DNA from: Trichoplusia ni
Lineage: Eukaryota > Arthropoda > Insecta > Lepidoptera > Noctuidae
NCBI RefSeq assembly: GCF_003590095.1
Contig: NC_039492.1
Location: 434,001 to 498,000, forward strand
Direction: 5' to 3'
Length of the DNA: 64,000 nt
Below are positions 11,262-23,255 of this stretch, piece after piece. The notes beneath the pieces were generated by a model. It worked only from the letters and a program-made list of their open reading frames with translations. It searched no databases and was not told where the DNA came from. Positions within the stretch are counted from its first letter, which is position 1; each line of letters starts with the position of its first letter. A program made the translations under genes and the position numbers.

Positions 11262-11405
11262 TTAGGTGGAGTAACAGCGCGGCAGCGTTGTCGCGGGTTT
11301 GATCCCGGACGTGCACGGATGAGTTTTTGACTCATCTCCGCAATTTATTGCTAGGTTCAAATGCTGAATGATTTACGTGCGGGAAACTAACTTGTTAATA
11401 GAAAT
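11262..11405 (+). mobile_element. tRNA-derived SINE-like fragment
   Basis: A G+C-richer head with a B-box-like sequence 'gcgggtttgatcccgg' (11293-11308) is followed by 'gatgagtttttgactcatc' and an AT-rich tail. The A box is poorly preserved ('taggtggagtaacagcgcgg'). It does not fold as a functional tRNA. Confidence 0.5.
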
Positions 11406-11496
11406 GCTTTTTCATACTTTATGTATGGCCATATTTTATGAGATGAAATAGACGTGGTATAATAAATTCATCACGTAATTCTGCGAAAAGTTGTTT

Positions 11497-12017
11497 AATA
11501 AAATTAATTTTGGAAAAAAATAAAAACCGACTTCAAGACTACACTAACAATATATACAATTGAACTAAAAAGTATAAAATAATATTTTAATTACAAGCCA
11601 AAGAACACTAAAGGAAAATCAACGAAATTATTGATACTTATGCATACTATTTACATTTTAAAATCAGTTATTTTTGAGATCGGTGCCAAATGCGGGCAGT
11701 TTATGTTTCTTTTTTGTGTTATTAATAGATAAATTATTTTATTGTCTTCTTTTCAATTATCGGTTGTTTTTCAATTATTTATGTAATTTCTTTTTGTGTC
11801 ATTAATATATTGTTTTTGTTTTGCCTGGCACCGACTCCAAAAATAACTGATTTTAAAATGTAAATAGTATGCATAAGTATCAATAATTTCGTTGATTTTC
11901 CTTTAGTGTTCTTTGGCTTGTAATTAAAATATTATTTTATACTTTTTAGTTCAATTGTATATATTGTTAGTGTAGTCTTGAAGTCGGTTTTTATTTTTTT
12001 CCAAAATTAATTTTATT
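11497..12017. repeat. Long inverted repeat, 192-bp arms
   Basis: Arms 11497-11688 and 11826-12017 are near-identical complements, with mismatches only at the loop-proximal end (tttttgagatcgg against tttttggagtcgg). The 137-bp spacer is T-rich and unrelated. The outer portion contains 'aaaaaccgacttcaag' and the complement 'cttgaagtcggttttt', a motif I know from the edges of a common lepidopteran repeat. It is either a foldback transposon or two head-to-head copies. If transcribed, it would form a long duplex able to feed the siRNA pathway. Confidence 0.88.
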
Positions 12018-12405
12018 TTTCACTTTTTAGTGGAAAGTTAGTGATTTTTAGTATAGGTACGCCTACTAAACGCGCTGCCCAAATGAGTTCTTTACCCCCG
12101 TGAAACTGCCCAGAATTCCCAGTGATATTTGTTCGAAAGCCTCCACCCAGTCTGTTACCATTTGAGAGTGATGTTAATTATGGAGGCCATTTTGAATAAC
12201 CGAATATCTCATCAGAACAAACATCTAATTATGTTTATTTTAGTTTCAGTATTGCGTTTTTTGTAAAACTTTGTAAGTGACCTTGAACATTTTTTTTTTT
12301 CGAAATAGTTTTTATAACCTTTGTAGTGAGTACAGGCGTGATAATATGTTGTGTGATGGCGTAAACAATGCTTAGATATGCTATAGCAACAATTGCGGTT
12401 AATCT

Positions 12406-12636
12406 GCTGTTATTTATTGAAGAGTTCCCCCGATTTCTACAAGATCCCATCATCAGATATTGAAATGGTGGTAATGGGACCACACGGGAAGCACAAGCTT
12501 TCAAATAAAAAAAGAATTATGAAAATCGGTTCACCCAATCGCAAGTTACGAGGTAACAAACATAAAAAAAAAAAAAAATACAGTCGAATTGAGAACCTCC
12601 TCCTTTTTTTGAAGTCGGTTAAAAATAATCGATATC
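12406..12636 (+). mobile_element. Lepidopteran repeat, 'gaagtcggtt' 3' end
   Basis: Contains 'gagttcccccgatttctac', 'gaaaatcggttcacccaatc', 'aagttacgaggtaacaaac', 'attgagaacctcctcc' and 'tttgaagtcggttaaaaa' in that order, which is the recognisable 3' segment of an abundant lepidopteran dispersed element. Overlapping frames of 89-90 codons on both strands (12235-12665) are artefacts of it. Together with the inverted repeat just upstream it may be one composite insertion, from about 11.5 to 12.64 kb. Confidence 0.78.
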
Positions 12637-13972
12637 AAGATAACTTTATAAAAGTAATAGTTTAATTTGAAAATGTATTGGTTGGATGATTCTCTAATGT
12701 GATTTTTTTTAACTTGTATACCTATTTAATAACTGATGTTGCACAAAACAAAAGGTACAAAAACCATTGTAATTCCGATATCCAAATGAAAACTCACCCT
12801 TTTGTTTTTGTTTCATGATGTACCATCCGAAGTAAAAACGAACAATCATCGAATCAATTAGTAACCTTGATCGATCAATTTCGACTCGTGATTAAGTAAT
12901 AAATAGATTTCCTATTGCTATTTTAGAAATCGGTAATTGTGTCCCGTTCGTGTTACGCTTTTACTTAATCGATAGCTTTGTTTAATGATAACTCATTTTT
13001 ATGAAGCTGTTACGTCTTTAGAACAAAACCTTTTATAATATTTTACTTTCACTCAATGGATCAATGCCCGAAACTTCATATATTGGAAATGGTCTGTGTC
13101 TTGGAGTCAGATATATGTTAACTTTGTTTCAGTTTTCCTCCGAGGCGTTATCAAATTTTGATAGCTAATAACAAATTGCATTCGTAAGCTCGTTGACAAT
13201 AAAATACATACTTACTCAATACTCAATCATTTATTGCATTCCATATGTTACAGAGATGGTAGAAAATAAATAGCAGTTAGAGTTCAATATGGACCCTGTT
13301 GGGCACGCAAAAAATATAGGAATACTTACTACGGTACTCACAAATATGTAGGTCTGAAGAATTTCAGATACGAATTCTGTCTTTACAAATAGTGAAACTC
13401 CATGAACACCCGCGTCCTAGTTTTAAAGTAACTTGGTGTTTGTGTTTTAAAAATAAATAATCATTAACAACTTATTAAAATGTTGTAAGTAGTTGCAAAG
13501 TTGATTTCATCCAAAATCATACCGCACTCCATTCGAGTATCTCTTAAGTTGTAAAATCAATCTTTATTTTAATTTCATGGTTAGTTGTTATACAAGTAAG
13601 GACATACACAATGTCCTCAGACCTTCTTGTGTGGCTTAGGTAAATGTTTATTGTAATCTTCGAGTCCGCACTCCACTTCTCTTTGTCCAAGCTAGTTTTT
13701 GCCATTTTCTAGAGGCCAAAGAGATTGCTTTAGTATAGCTGATAGCCATCCAAATTGCGACTCTCCAGGAAGATTCTTTAAATGAAAGTAAAAAGAAATC
13801 CCCCGCGGGTTCGTCTTTTAGTTTCGTATTCAAAAATAATACTAGCCCATTTTAATTCCAATGCTCGGAAAAGGTCCAAAATTATTAAAAACGCATGTTT
13901 ATTTTCCATGTTCAGTTAACATAACATAACGCATGTTCAGTTTATTAAAATTAATATTCAGTATTCATGCAG
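12637..13972. other. No firm feature
   Basis: AT-rich flank. A 61-codon minus-strand frame at 13648-13833 reads fairly protein-like (KESSWRVAIWMAISYTKAIS) but has no motif. Three 'gcatgttcagtt'-like phrases near 13900-13940 form a short local duplication. Confidence 0.4.
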
Positions 13973-14127
13973 ATATCGCAGTAAACTTTGATAAACTACG
14001 TGAATATTTACCAGATAAACCTGATACACTAGTTTTTAAATATCTAGCAGACGTTAATAAAGAGTCAGTCAACTCGTTTCGTGCGGAATGCCAATTTGTA
14101 GTGTTGTCATACTGTTTACATACGTGA
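13973..14127 (+). CDS. Candidate exon A, family unknown
   Basis: Follows 'gtattcatgcag', an acceptor-like site, and is open for 51 codons to TGA. It reads NFDKLREYLPDKPDTLVFKY and then ADVNKESVNSFRAEC, with a strongly protein-like mix of charged and aliphatic residues and codon choice that is not simply AT-driven. No good donor is seen before the stop, so it would be a terminal exon or a damaged one. It lies 131 bp before the next candidate segment on the same strand. The family is not recognised. Confidence 0.35.
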
Positions 14128-14258
14128 AGATAAATGTTAAAATCGTAAGACTTGCACAAAGCAATATTTGTATTCATTGTTGCTCTTAAGCAAACAGTTG
14201 ACATTTGACAAACTTCGTTTTTACACTGATGGCACTTGTTTTATTTGTATTATTTCAG

Positions 14259-14339
14259 TCAAATGTGACAGCAATGTCTGGCCTTGGTGAGAGCGCTGGC
14301 ATTCTAGACAACATTATTACGAAAAACTTACAAAATTAA
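14259..14339 (+). CDS. Candidate exon B with GESAG motif
   Basis: Preceded by 'ttttatttgtattatttcag', the best acceptor-like tract in this part of the window. The frame beginning at the junction is open for 26 codons to TAA and includes SNVTAMSGLGESAG. GESAG is the nucleophile pentapeptide of carboxylesterases, where it usually follows NVT after only two residues; here five intervene, so the resemblance may be accidental. 'CCTTG|GTGAGA' inside it could act as a donor. Either a fragment of a decayed esterase-like gene or a chance frame. Confidence 0.28.
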   Translation, partial: SNVTAMSGLGESAGILDNIITKNLQN

Positions 14340-14361
14340 CAAAATACATATTTAACTACAG

Positions 14362-14738
14362 ATGCCGTGAAGAATGCTGAAATACTTGACTTACTCCATC
14401 TATTTATCCAAGTGTTTCAGCTACAGACGCTTGTAGATCCAAACGCAATTCCATCCGAGCTTTACATTTATTTCGACGTTAGATCACAGTTCTTGTCACT
14501 TTGTCCATGTTATTCAAAACGAAGTACCATTGGAGCTCAATGGAAGAAACACTGCGGTCCCGATACATATTTACTGCAGTACTTCACTTACTATCGTAGT
14601 GTAATGCACGTCGTTAATGCCAATGGTTATTATCACCGTGTTTCCTGGACATTTAGCGATCTGTCCTGCCCGGATTATCACCTATATAACCTTTATATAC
14701 TTATTAATTGCCTTGCGTTAACGGTGATGTTGTTTTAA
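14362..14738 (+). CDS. Candidate exon C, 125 open codons
   Basis: After 'aactacag' the frame is open for 125 codons to TAA, among the longest in the window. Composition is well mixed, with many aromatic residues (KKHCGPDTYLLQYFTYYRSV, then WTFSDLSCPDYHLYNLYIL) and a hydrophobic C-terminus (ILINCLALTVMLF) that could be a membrane segment. The phrase DTYLLQYFTYY has a loose likeness to the C-terminal part of carboxylesterases, but I would not assign it. No in-frame ATG lies near the start; the first alternative start is a GTG at 14367, so if real it is an internal or terminal exon. The pyrimidine tract before it is poor. Confidence 0.35.
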
Positions 14739-14930
14739 GAATTAATTGCGCGTAAATGTGGTACAGATTACAAGGAATTATTGTTATGGCGTTTTCTAGT
14801 TTCTTTCGGTTAACGATGTATATAAAGTTTTCTATCCCACTTTGATACGTTTCTCGAATCGCAGGTGGAAATCTGGGATAGTGGGTGTAGTAGAAAATAA
14901 TTATAACTTTATAGTCATAGTGAATTCCAG

Positions 14931-14940
14931 ACTTACCTAA
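14931..14940 (-). other. TTAG|GTAAGT on minus strand
   Basis: The minus strand reads 'ttgtgttttttacgttag|gtaagtc', an acceptor-like tract fused directly to a donor consensus (junction 14937/14936). This is the form of a recursive splice site, though the tract is short and impure. It is on the opposite strand from candidate exons A-D. Confidence 0.25.
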
Positions 14941-14987
14941 CGTAAAAAACACAATTTAAATCTAATTGCAACTGATTTCTAATGTAG

Positions 14988-15112
14988 TTCTGTACGGGCT
15001 AGTCAACAATGATATTAATGAAGTAGCCACTGGTAAGCCGGACGTACTAAAGATACCTGATAAAGGAATATCTTTAATTGCAGCACCTACTAAGCTTAAA
15101 GGAATAATATAA
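14988..15112 (+). CDS. Candidate terminal exon D
   Basis: Follows 'gcaactgatttctaatgtag', an acceptor-like site. The frame then runs 40 codons to TAA: LYGLVNNDINEVATGKPDVL, then KIPDKGISLIAAPTKLKG. It is the most natural-looking C-terminus in this cluster and sits on the same strand as A, B and C. A poly(A) signal is not obvious. If A-D belong together they form the 3' end of a small plus-strand gene, but the internal stops of A, B and C would then have to lie in introns or reflect decay. Confidence 0.35.
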
Positions 15113-16809
15113 TCTGTTTATTGCTAGAAAGTCGCTCAATGAGCTTAAATCGCTACAAATTTAAGAGTACTCTCCCACACAGGGCCCTCTAGCGCACCGC
15201 GTACAATTTGCACTACATCAAACATTAGCATAGCGTAGGTATGCCTTTAAATTGTCTCGCTAGATTCATTTGTTTTGCGCATGCGTTGTAATTATAATTC
15301 GCGGCAGATCTTGTTCCCTGTGGTTAGTAGATGTTTATTGCCAGATACGAGTGGATGTATGTTTGTAGGTGATATTAATTTATGAAACGCATTAATTCAA
15401 TTGATAAATTATTTAGGTTAATGCTATATGTTAAAGTCCTTATCCTTATAATTTGTTGTCGTCCCTAAGGTCTTATTGCTTTCATAAGTTGTGGTGGATC
15501 TTGCTATCTGCGGGGAATAGTAAACCGTTTCTTATATAATTTACAGCTGTTTAAAAAAAAAATTCTCTTCCTATCTCTCTGGAGGAGAAAACGCACCACC
15601 AAATGTGCACAACCAGAATGAAAGCATAACACCTCATTACGACAAAAATCACATCAAATGGGAAATAAATTTAATTCCGATGCTATCATGCAGTGGACCT
15701 TTCTAATGTTAATCTAGGTGGACAGTTGATAGGAAGCGGGCCCTTATTATCAGCGCTACTACCATATATGTACTCGTCGAGAGGAAATGGCGATATAGCC
15801 GCTATCCTGTCCTACTCGTTACGTGTTTAATGATTATATTATTTACTGTATTATTTGCGACAAGTGAGAAGAAAGGAGCCGTTTAGAACTTAACTGGTTT
15901 CTTTAAAGCTAACCATTTAATCGGTCTTAACGAGGAGTGATAAAATGTATGAGACAGTCGGGTAGGTTGACAAAGTTATTGGTGTTGTGTAAAATTAAGT
16001 GGGAAATAAATATATTATTTAATTGTTATTTGTTACTCGTAAAATTATGAAAGTGACTGTTATGATCAATTGTGTGATGTATGTAATATTCGTAATCCAA
16101 CTAGCTATTGGGGATGACGTATCCATGTGGATTAAAACCCGTTAAATATAAATGAAGATAAAAAAAAACTTGCTATTGTAGGAAAAAAATATTTTATACC
16201 TATTTTCATTCTTCCTCACGAGATATGTAGATACAATCACGGTAGATAAAATATCGCCGTTTATAAAAGCGATATTTAAGCTTAAACTAAATGCCACTTT
16301 TATTTTCGTAAAATCGGACATAGCACGGTCTCGGGAGACGACCTTGACGACAACATCATTCTACCTAGACCTTAGCCCATCTGTCAGGTGGCATTCCCGT
16401 TACATGACCGACCAACTCCTGTCAACAAAAGTAATTTCGAGGGATGTGTGAAAACTCATGTCAGCTTTAAATGTTTTTCAGTAGAATTATCAGAGTGTCA
16501 CTGCAAATAAATACTATGTAACACAAAGTTTTATGTCTGTGTACACAAATTAAATTCTGAAAGCTGCTAAACAAACCGTTTGCAGAATTGAGGTGGGAAT
16601 TCACTGGCTGAATGTTGCATTTTTTTGGACTTTTTTCCTTCTCAGACAGTTTGATAATGTTTTCGGAGTTTACGGTGACACGCTTTTCCTATATCTGAGG
16701 TCGATGCGGTATTTTACTTATTATACTTAAAATCTATTTTAATCTTTTTGAAAATTGTAATCTTATGAAAAATATTTTTGAGATTTCAAGACTTAACTCT
16801 TTAATATTC
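15113..16809. other. No feature recognised
   Basis: AT-rich DNA. 15175-15215 is more G+C-rich ('acagggccctctagcgcacc'), a weak CTCF-like match only. Confidence 0.5.
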
Positions 16810-16812
16810 TTA

Positions 16813-16957
16813 GGGCCGATTTTTCAATCGCCAGATAACTTTCATTCGACGAATATGTTTGACGTTTTGACAGCTTTTGTATAGGATGGATTTGGAATGG
16901 AATAAATATGGATTTATTCCTCAGATAAAACTTATCTGACGATTGAAAAATCGGTCC
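16813..16957. mobile_element. 145-bp MITE with TTA duplication
   Basis: The ends are 'gggccgatttttcaatcg' and 'cgattgaaaaatcggtcc', complements with two mismatches, and pairing continues inwards through 'agataa'/'ttatct'. TTA flanks it on both sides (16810-16812 and 16958-16960). The 3-bp TTA/TAA target fits PIF/Harbinger-type elements; that class is inferred from the target only. No transposase is encoded. Confidence 0.88.
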
Positions 16958-16960
16958 TTA

Positions 16961-17512
16961 GTTACATAAATTATGAAAGAATGTGAATTGGTTAGTGTAC
17001 ACACCAATTCTCACCTATAACAAAATAGCCTTGATCAAAGAAAAACAAATAATAGTTCATGTGCGCCAACCCTAACCATCGCGTAAGATAGTACAGTCTA
17101 AGTGTTACCCGTTTACCATAATAGTATGTTACACTGATGATACAACCAGATATATGGCGATTTCTGAAGAAAGTCCACACTTTCACACAGGAAGCCTTCC
17201 CAACAATTTGCACTTATATACGAAATGCCGTTTAGTCATCTGATTATTAATATTGGAAAGTAGAAACCAGTACTATATTGTTTCGAGTATTAACATAATA
17301 ATGTCGCTAATGAGTGGGATGCCTTTATTTTGCTCTTCAATGGTTTGATAAAGGTGCGATATTAATGACGGTCGTAAACATTGTATGGCATTAAGTAGGG
17401 AAAGGCCTAGATCATACGCTTTAGAATGTTAATGGGTGACTTTAATGGATGTTGTTAAATCTTAGGCCATTGATAGATTTTACTTGCCCTTGGGCTGGAA
17501 TTATTTTTAATT
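16961..17512. other. No feature recognised
   Basis: AT-rich. The 73-codon minus-strand frame at 16992-17213 has no motif or splice context. Confidence 0.5.
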
Positions 17513-17675
17513 AAGCCAGTGGCTCCGCTTGCTACAAATCGGAAATATTCCCCCACTACCATTCGGGGTAAAAACTATCTGTGTACTATATTTTGTCCAA
17601 ATTCGTCCAGTGGTTTATCCTTCCAATGATGTATGGAAACATCCATCCATACATACAAAACTTTCGCGTTTATAT
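17513..17675 (+). repeat. Lepidopteran interspersed repeat (tail-type)
   Basis: Phrases 'aagccagtggctccgcttgc', 'gtccaaattcgtccagtgg', 'acatccatccatacataca' and 'aaactttcgcgtttata' occur in the usual order of a common dispersed repeat, with substitutions. The overlapping 66-codon frame is an artefact. Confidence 0.78.
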
Positions 17676-20600
17676 CGCGCTGTTGTCGTCTTCTTATTAG
17701 AAATTAAAACGAATGTCTTGTCTCGCTAAACTTTAGATTTTCCTGGCGTCAAATGTCTAGCTAGATTTCAAAAATAAAATAGTACCTCAACATAATCAGT
17801 TAAAGGTTTATCTATCCAAATGACCCGCATTCTTTAGCAGTAAACCAAAGGCATTTCTGGCACGTTAGGATTGCTTATCCGGCCAACACGGACCGAGTCA
17901 CGGTTTCCCGAACACAATCTGAGGTCACGTCAACTCACAATGCTTCGCTGCAAATAAAACATTGTAATGGTGGATGCAGGCTTGTGCAACAATTAATGCA
18001 GTAATTGGTATATCGCAACCGAATACTTGCAGACGGTTTGGCGATTGTGCTCAGTAGGTACAATGTGTTGCACAGTTTCCGTCATTGCATACTTACGGAT
18101 CGTCGTTAGTTATTTGTTGGTAGACTTAATATTCGCTCCTTATATTTCTCGTAACTGAGTATCTCACAGCTGACAGCTCTTTTACTCGACTGAAAAGGAC
18201 GGCTATGTTTTCGGGAGTATCTTGTGTGTTTTTAACTCATATGAACCTCTGAACGGAGGTTTCGTTAGATTTGTCTTAGAAGCTCAAGTGTTCTTATATA
18301 GAAGAGAAGGTGGATTTTTTTTTGTTAAATTCATTAAAACTAATGACTATAAGAGCACGCAACGGGTTTCTTCTCAAAAACATCTTAGACAGTTCTAATT
18401 AAAACCGTTTCTCAGTAGCTTGGAGCACGCTAACTTCTAAATAATGTACCAACTTTTCCCATTCAATCGATCTTCACGAGTACCATCAAAGGAGTCTCTA
18501 GTTTTGTGTCGTAGAAACTCGCCACATAAATATTCCCACCGTGACAAGTAAACGAACGAAAATTAGACCGTGTCAGCCCCCTATCATCTCAAGATCCAAG
18601 TAAGGGAAACTGGAACGAGATAAACTAAAAATGTCCATGTCACACCGCTCCGACGCGAAGCTCTCTCTTATACAAATAACCAATATCAAGCTCCCGTGGA
18701 TTGAAACCAGTAATTATAATAACTATTAACTCTCCCTAGCAAGTAATTATGTTGGTTTTGTACAATAATCGAGTGTGGTCTTCAATCAGACACTTCCTAA
18801 TCATCAATCTTCGTAGATGGGATGCACCGGTCGACTTTCTCTTTCATTATGCGTGTGCCAATGATATACACCGCTTTACTTAAATGTTCAATGATTTTGA
18901 GGCAATTGATTAATGCACTTTATACTGCAACGTTATAGAGAAGAGTTCCTTTGAAGTCTTACACTTAGTCGGACGTGATAAATGTTTGTTTCATAGTCTC
19001 AGGCATGGTGAAGGGTAGACTAGGTAGATGAGGTACTAATACCTTAGTAATGTAAAAAAAAAAACAATAAAGACGAAAGCATTAAAAGAAAAAAATGTGT
19101 AAAGACACGATAAAATTGCATAAATTAGCGATTTGTTTGCATATTTTCAACAGTTACATGTCGTTAATTGTTTAATCGTTAATTGGCTGCTGTATTTGTT
19201 AATTGCCCGCCTGTAACTGAAAACTGTTTCATAACATACGTCACGGTCGTTTCTTAACTGTAAAATGCTTGTTTTATTTACATTATTTAAGTAATTTACT
19301 CAATTGCTTAGGAGGCCTTACTCTTCAAGTAATTGTGGAAGTGAGAAAACACTAAAAAAGCATCGTCTCTCTTTCACAGCTTCAACAATCTGTAAGACCA
19401 AGGTAGTGAGTAAGTGAAGACATAATACCTTATAATACAGGCTGTTGTTCATAACATTTTCTATGTACGTGATCCCTTAACCACTTAATATTTTGCTACC
19501 TATTTTCTCAATAATTTTGTTATTTCTGTTAGCCTTATCCGTTTGGACGTCAGTTTTATTGACTGTTACAGTCAGAACCCCATGCAAAACACGTCTGTCT
19601 TCATTTTATTGTTTCTTTAATGTTTCTAGTGTGACGCTTAAGCCGGTAAATGTAAATATTTAATTTGCGTCTACTTTTACACTCTTTGCATGGAATATTT
19701 ACACTTTTGCACTTTGTAAAAATCTCTTGAACATGTAAATGAGTTAGCAACACAAGCAGAAATAGAAAGATTGTTGATTTTTCCACTGCGGTCTTGATTT
19801 CTTTCAAATGTACAATTATTGTTCGGAACAGTTGTTTAAATATTACGTTAATGTAACTGTATTGTTTTATTTTAAACAAATAGGTTTGAAACAATGATAG
19901 TGTACTTTAATGCACGCCATTTACTGCGAGTCATTAAATCAGGATTGTTTTAGAAGCGGGATGTCAATATTCGCAATGTAGTGCGCTGTCTCGCTTTTAC
20001 AATAGCAAGAATCCTGCTTTAAGAGATCATGTATGAAACAGCCACTTTATTTCGGGTTTATTTCATTCAATTAACTAAACTTTGTTGGAACTCGTTGTGG
20101 TATTAAACTTTTCTCTTAGCGACTTAATTTATTAGTCGAACTTCTACTTGAAGTGGTAAAAGAACAACAAGTTCAAAGTATCGACTTTAAAACTTTTCTA
20201 CTTTTATGTGAACTTAGTCATTGCTGTCATCAGAAACAGAGTCTTATCGCAGCTATTTTATGACTGTGTTGAGTGTGTGACTAAAGTGAATACCAGTATT
20301 GTAAACCACGCTGTACCTATCTATCATATCCCAGGTTTAAAATAATCAAGGCTAAATTATGTCCCAAATATTTTAAATATTGTTTTCGTTCAATTTTGCG
20401 GCTTTTCGCTTCTAAAATATACAAGTCTATACCTGCTTCGGCTATAGTACAAATGATTGATTTAATAACATCACATTTCCTTGTTCGCTTATGTATCTAA
20501 TCAATCTAACTACGTAACACGACTAAATAATTAATTGATGTACTTTAGTAATGAGTAATGACGGTATTCCATATCATTATAATAAAATTGATAGCCTACT

Positions 20601-21320
20601 ATTAGTACTGTCAGAAAACATTTCTATCGACGTCTCTTTTCATTTGGAGTTTGAGATATTTTAAACTCTTGTTGCAATTTGTGTTATCATTCTTATCTTC
20701 TAAGTTATTTAAATAGATAACATCAGGATGTTCAAGGATAAAAAGATCCAAAAATTGTTACGTAATATATTGTCATGGAGTTTTAGAATCCAATAAGCAT
20801 CGATATAGATTTGGAAAATGACTAGAATACTGGTTTATTTCTGTTTTAATCGAGCGATCAAAAAAAAAATATCGGCTATTTTATCGGATGCATCAAGGTT
20901 GAAAACACAATTATAAACTTTTTTTAATCAATAAAAACAGCCATTAGTTTTATTTACGACCTGGTTTGAAATAATCTAGAATTTGCAGAAAACCTTATCT
21001 TAATCCTTGTAGGTTAAAATAATATTGTAGAATTTCTTGCTTTAGAGAAACTTATTTTTTTGTTTTGAGACATAAGCAGTATATCTGATGTTATGATGTT
21101 GATAAATGTGCAGAAGCCAATCGTATTTAATTACCAAACAGTAAAAAAAAAGACGCGCTTCACGAAAAGCCGACTGGAACATATATGTATAAATGTCACT
21201 ACGCTGGCTACAACTCTGCACTGGGCATGTCGTGGTGCAGGTTAAAATATATCGATTTTCAACTTAATATTTGTTCTAAATCGGGATGTTTTGAATATTT
21301 AAAAGCATCTTGTCTCATGC
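17676..21320. other. Gene-free stretch
   Basis: 3.6 kb of AT-rich DNA. The 97-codon minus-strand frame at 19601-19894 is lysine-, isoleucine- and leucine-rich with no motif. 18091-18100 contains a GTAAGT donor consensus on the minus strand. Nothing here supports a gene. Confidence 0.55.
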
Positions 21321-21373
21321 TTGCCTCTCTATGGCCTCCCACTTCTGGGCAAAGGCCTCTCCCGAATCCTTTC
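21321..21373 (+). repeat. Repeat fragment with 'ctgggcaaaggcct'
   Basis: 'tatggcctcccacttctggg' followed by 'caaaggcctctcccgaat' is a decayed form of a phrase very common in lepidopteran retroelement fragments. Only about 50 bp is clear. A 107-codon frame at 21185-21508 reads through it and is not a gene. Confidence 0.6.
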
Positions 21374-22349
21374 ATACTTAGATACCTAGCCTACCGTAGT
21401 AGTCATAGGGGTATTTTATTTTTGTTAAATATACAATTACAATATGTAGTGCTCCACAAAACCTATGTATGCTTTCAATTCATCCTGTTGAATGCGTTCA
21501 TTCCTTAGTAAAAGTTTAAAAATACTCAAAGATGTTAGTACTTCAAAATGATGTACACCTACGTAATTATCGAAAGTGCAAGTACATAGTACATTACGTT
21601 TATCATATCATTAAAGTGAACAAGTTTGTGTTATCAATCTTTTTAGAAAGTTCGCGTTTGGCTCGCACCCGGCAGCTTTATCACCGTCACTTGGCAAATG
21701 GTATTAACGGCAGCCATTATAATGTCTGGATCTTAGCTTGTTGTTTCTTTTTGTACGTCTTGTGATTGCTTTGCATTATCCGGTTCATGTTTTTGTATGG
21801 GAACTTCTAATTTAACGTACCTATCATTTTTAAAACTTCAGGGATAGTAGACTTGAACTGATGTTGGTTTTCGTAAAAGATTTCTTTAAAGCAACTTCAA
21901 CTAGGAAACAGAAAAAGGTTATGTAATATTTCTCGATAATATTTTTTGAAATTTTTTGAACCATTACAAAATACCGATGGAGGCAGATCCTCAACACCAA
22001 ATGTTGCCCTGATGCTGACCACGATCCTCAGATATTAGGGAGCGATATGAAGATAGAGAGAGAGATTACAAATTATTGATCAATTCATCATGAAAAAGTA
22101 TATAACTATTGCATCATCTAGTTCCTCATGTACCTAGTAAAACATGCTCTATGTATTTACTTAAGGTGCACCTTACCACATATCACAGAAACGCGGTAAT
22201 AAGTCTGCAGTAATGAGCGTAAGCCTGGTGCATTTCTAACCTTATAATTCTTAATTGCGCTAAGATTTTCCAATCGTAAAACTCATTTAACTCTTTGCAA
22301 GAGATTTCCTGCCATCTTATAGCGTAATTAAATTAACTGCTTGCTGCTA

Positions 22350-22410
22350 GTGGAGTTTGTTGTTCCGCTTCTTCTCTCACAGCAAAAGCACTTAGGAAGC
22401 GGTGAAGGGT
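22350..22410 (+). repeat. Repeat fragment with 'gtttgttgttccgcttctt'
   Basis: 'gtggagtttgttgttccgct' followed by 'tcttctctcacagcaaaag' and 'ggaagcggtgaagggtggg' matches a short conserved part of lepidopteran non-LTR element tails in my recollection. Borders are indistinct. Confidence 0.45.
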
Positions 22411-23255
22411 GGGCGAAACTGAGTGCTGTCCAATGTAATCTGATCTTCAAAAAGTGCCATTTGATTGAATTTTTGATTTGACTTGATAACGTGTGCTAAA
22501 ATATCCTTTCATCATATTTGCTAAAACTTCTATTGCGAGATCATTTTCATTGATAAAATATTCCAAAATGTTAGTCTCTCACGAGTCTTGTGTATTTTGT
22601 CCTTCTAACATATTCATATTACTGACTTCAATCTAAGTAACCGTAACAAATATTTGTCTAAACATATTCTGCAGACTTGTTTGAACAGAAGCCACTATAT
22701 TTTCATTCAGAGTTAACAAAAAATTGCAAAAATCAATCTTAATACTTTGTAATAAAGTCTTTATCAATATAAAAACATTTAATTGTAAAGTATAGTGTTT
22801 TGTCCTTCGAGTGCTCTCTGTTCGTTCACAGCATGTAGTTGTTGTTGTTTTGGTTTCACTAATGAGATTTGTTTTTACTTGACTATGACGTTTGGTCTGT
22901 AGACTTCACGTATTTGTAACCAGCGGCCTTGTCTTGTAAATAATTTACCAAGATCTGGTAAACCAGACCAGACTTAAATAAAGTAAATAAGTTTAAATAA
23001 GTTTCGAGGACGTGTGGCTACTTAGTACTTCTGATGATTGAGAAGTCGATCTAGATAACTTAGAATAAATCAGCTGTTTAGGCTAAGAAACAATACTCAA
23101 TCCCTGGACCGACTTTCCATTTGGCATTAAATTTTATAGTTAAAACCAGATCGTCAACTGTCACTTCCAAGCTTAAATGATTAAGCTCATTGATATACAC
23201 TGCCAGTCCTTTCAGTTCTTAGCCAGGGAAAGTGATAACAATTCTACTCATTTTA
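22411..23255. other. No feature recognised
   Basis: AT-rich, no open frame of note. Confidence 0.5.

Noticed and set aside
12235..12665. Overlapping 89- and 90-codon frames.
   Set aside because: They lie inside a recognised dispersed repeat and contain a lysine run from a poly(A) tract.
15175..15215. Second CTCF-like site ('gcgctagagggccctg' on the minus strand).
   Set aside because: It departs from the consensus at core positions, and nothing else clusters with it.
22527..22545. Likeness to the bantam microRNA ('gagatcatttt').
   Set aside because: The match ends after the seed region and no hairpin partner exists nearby.
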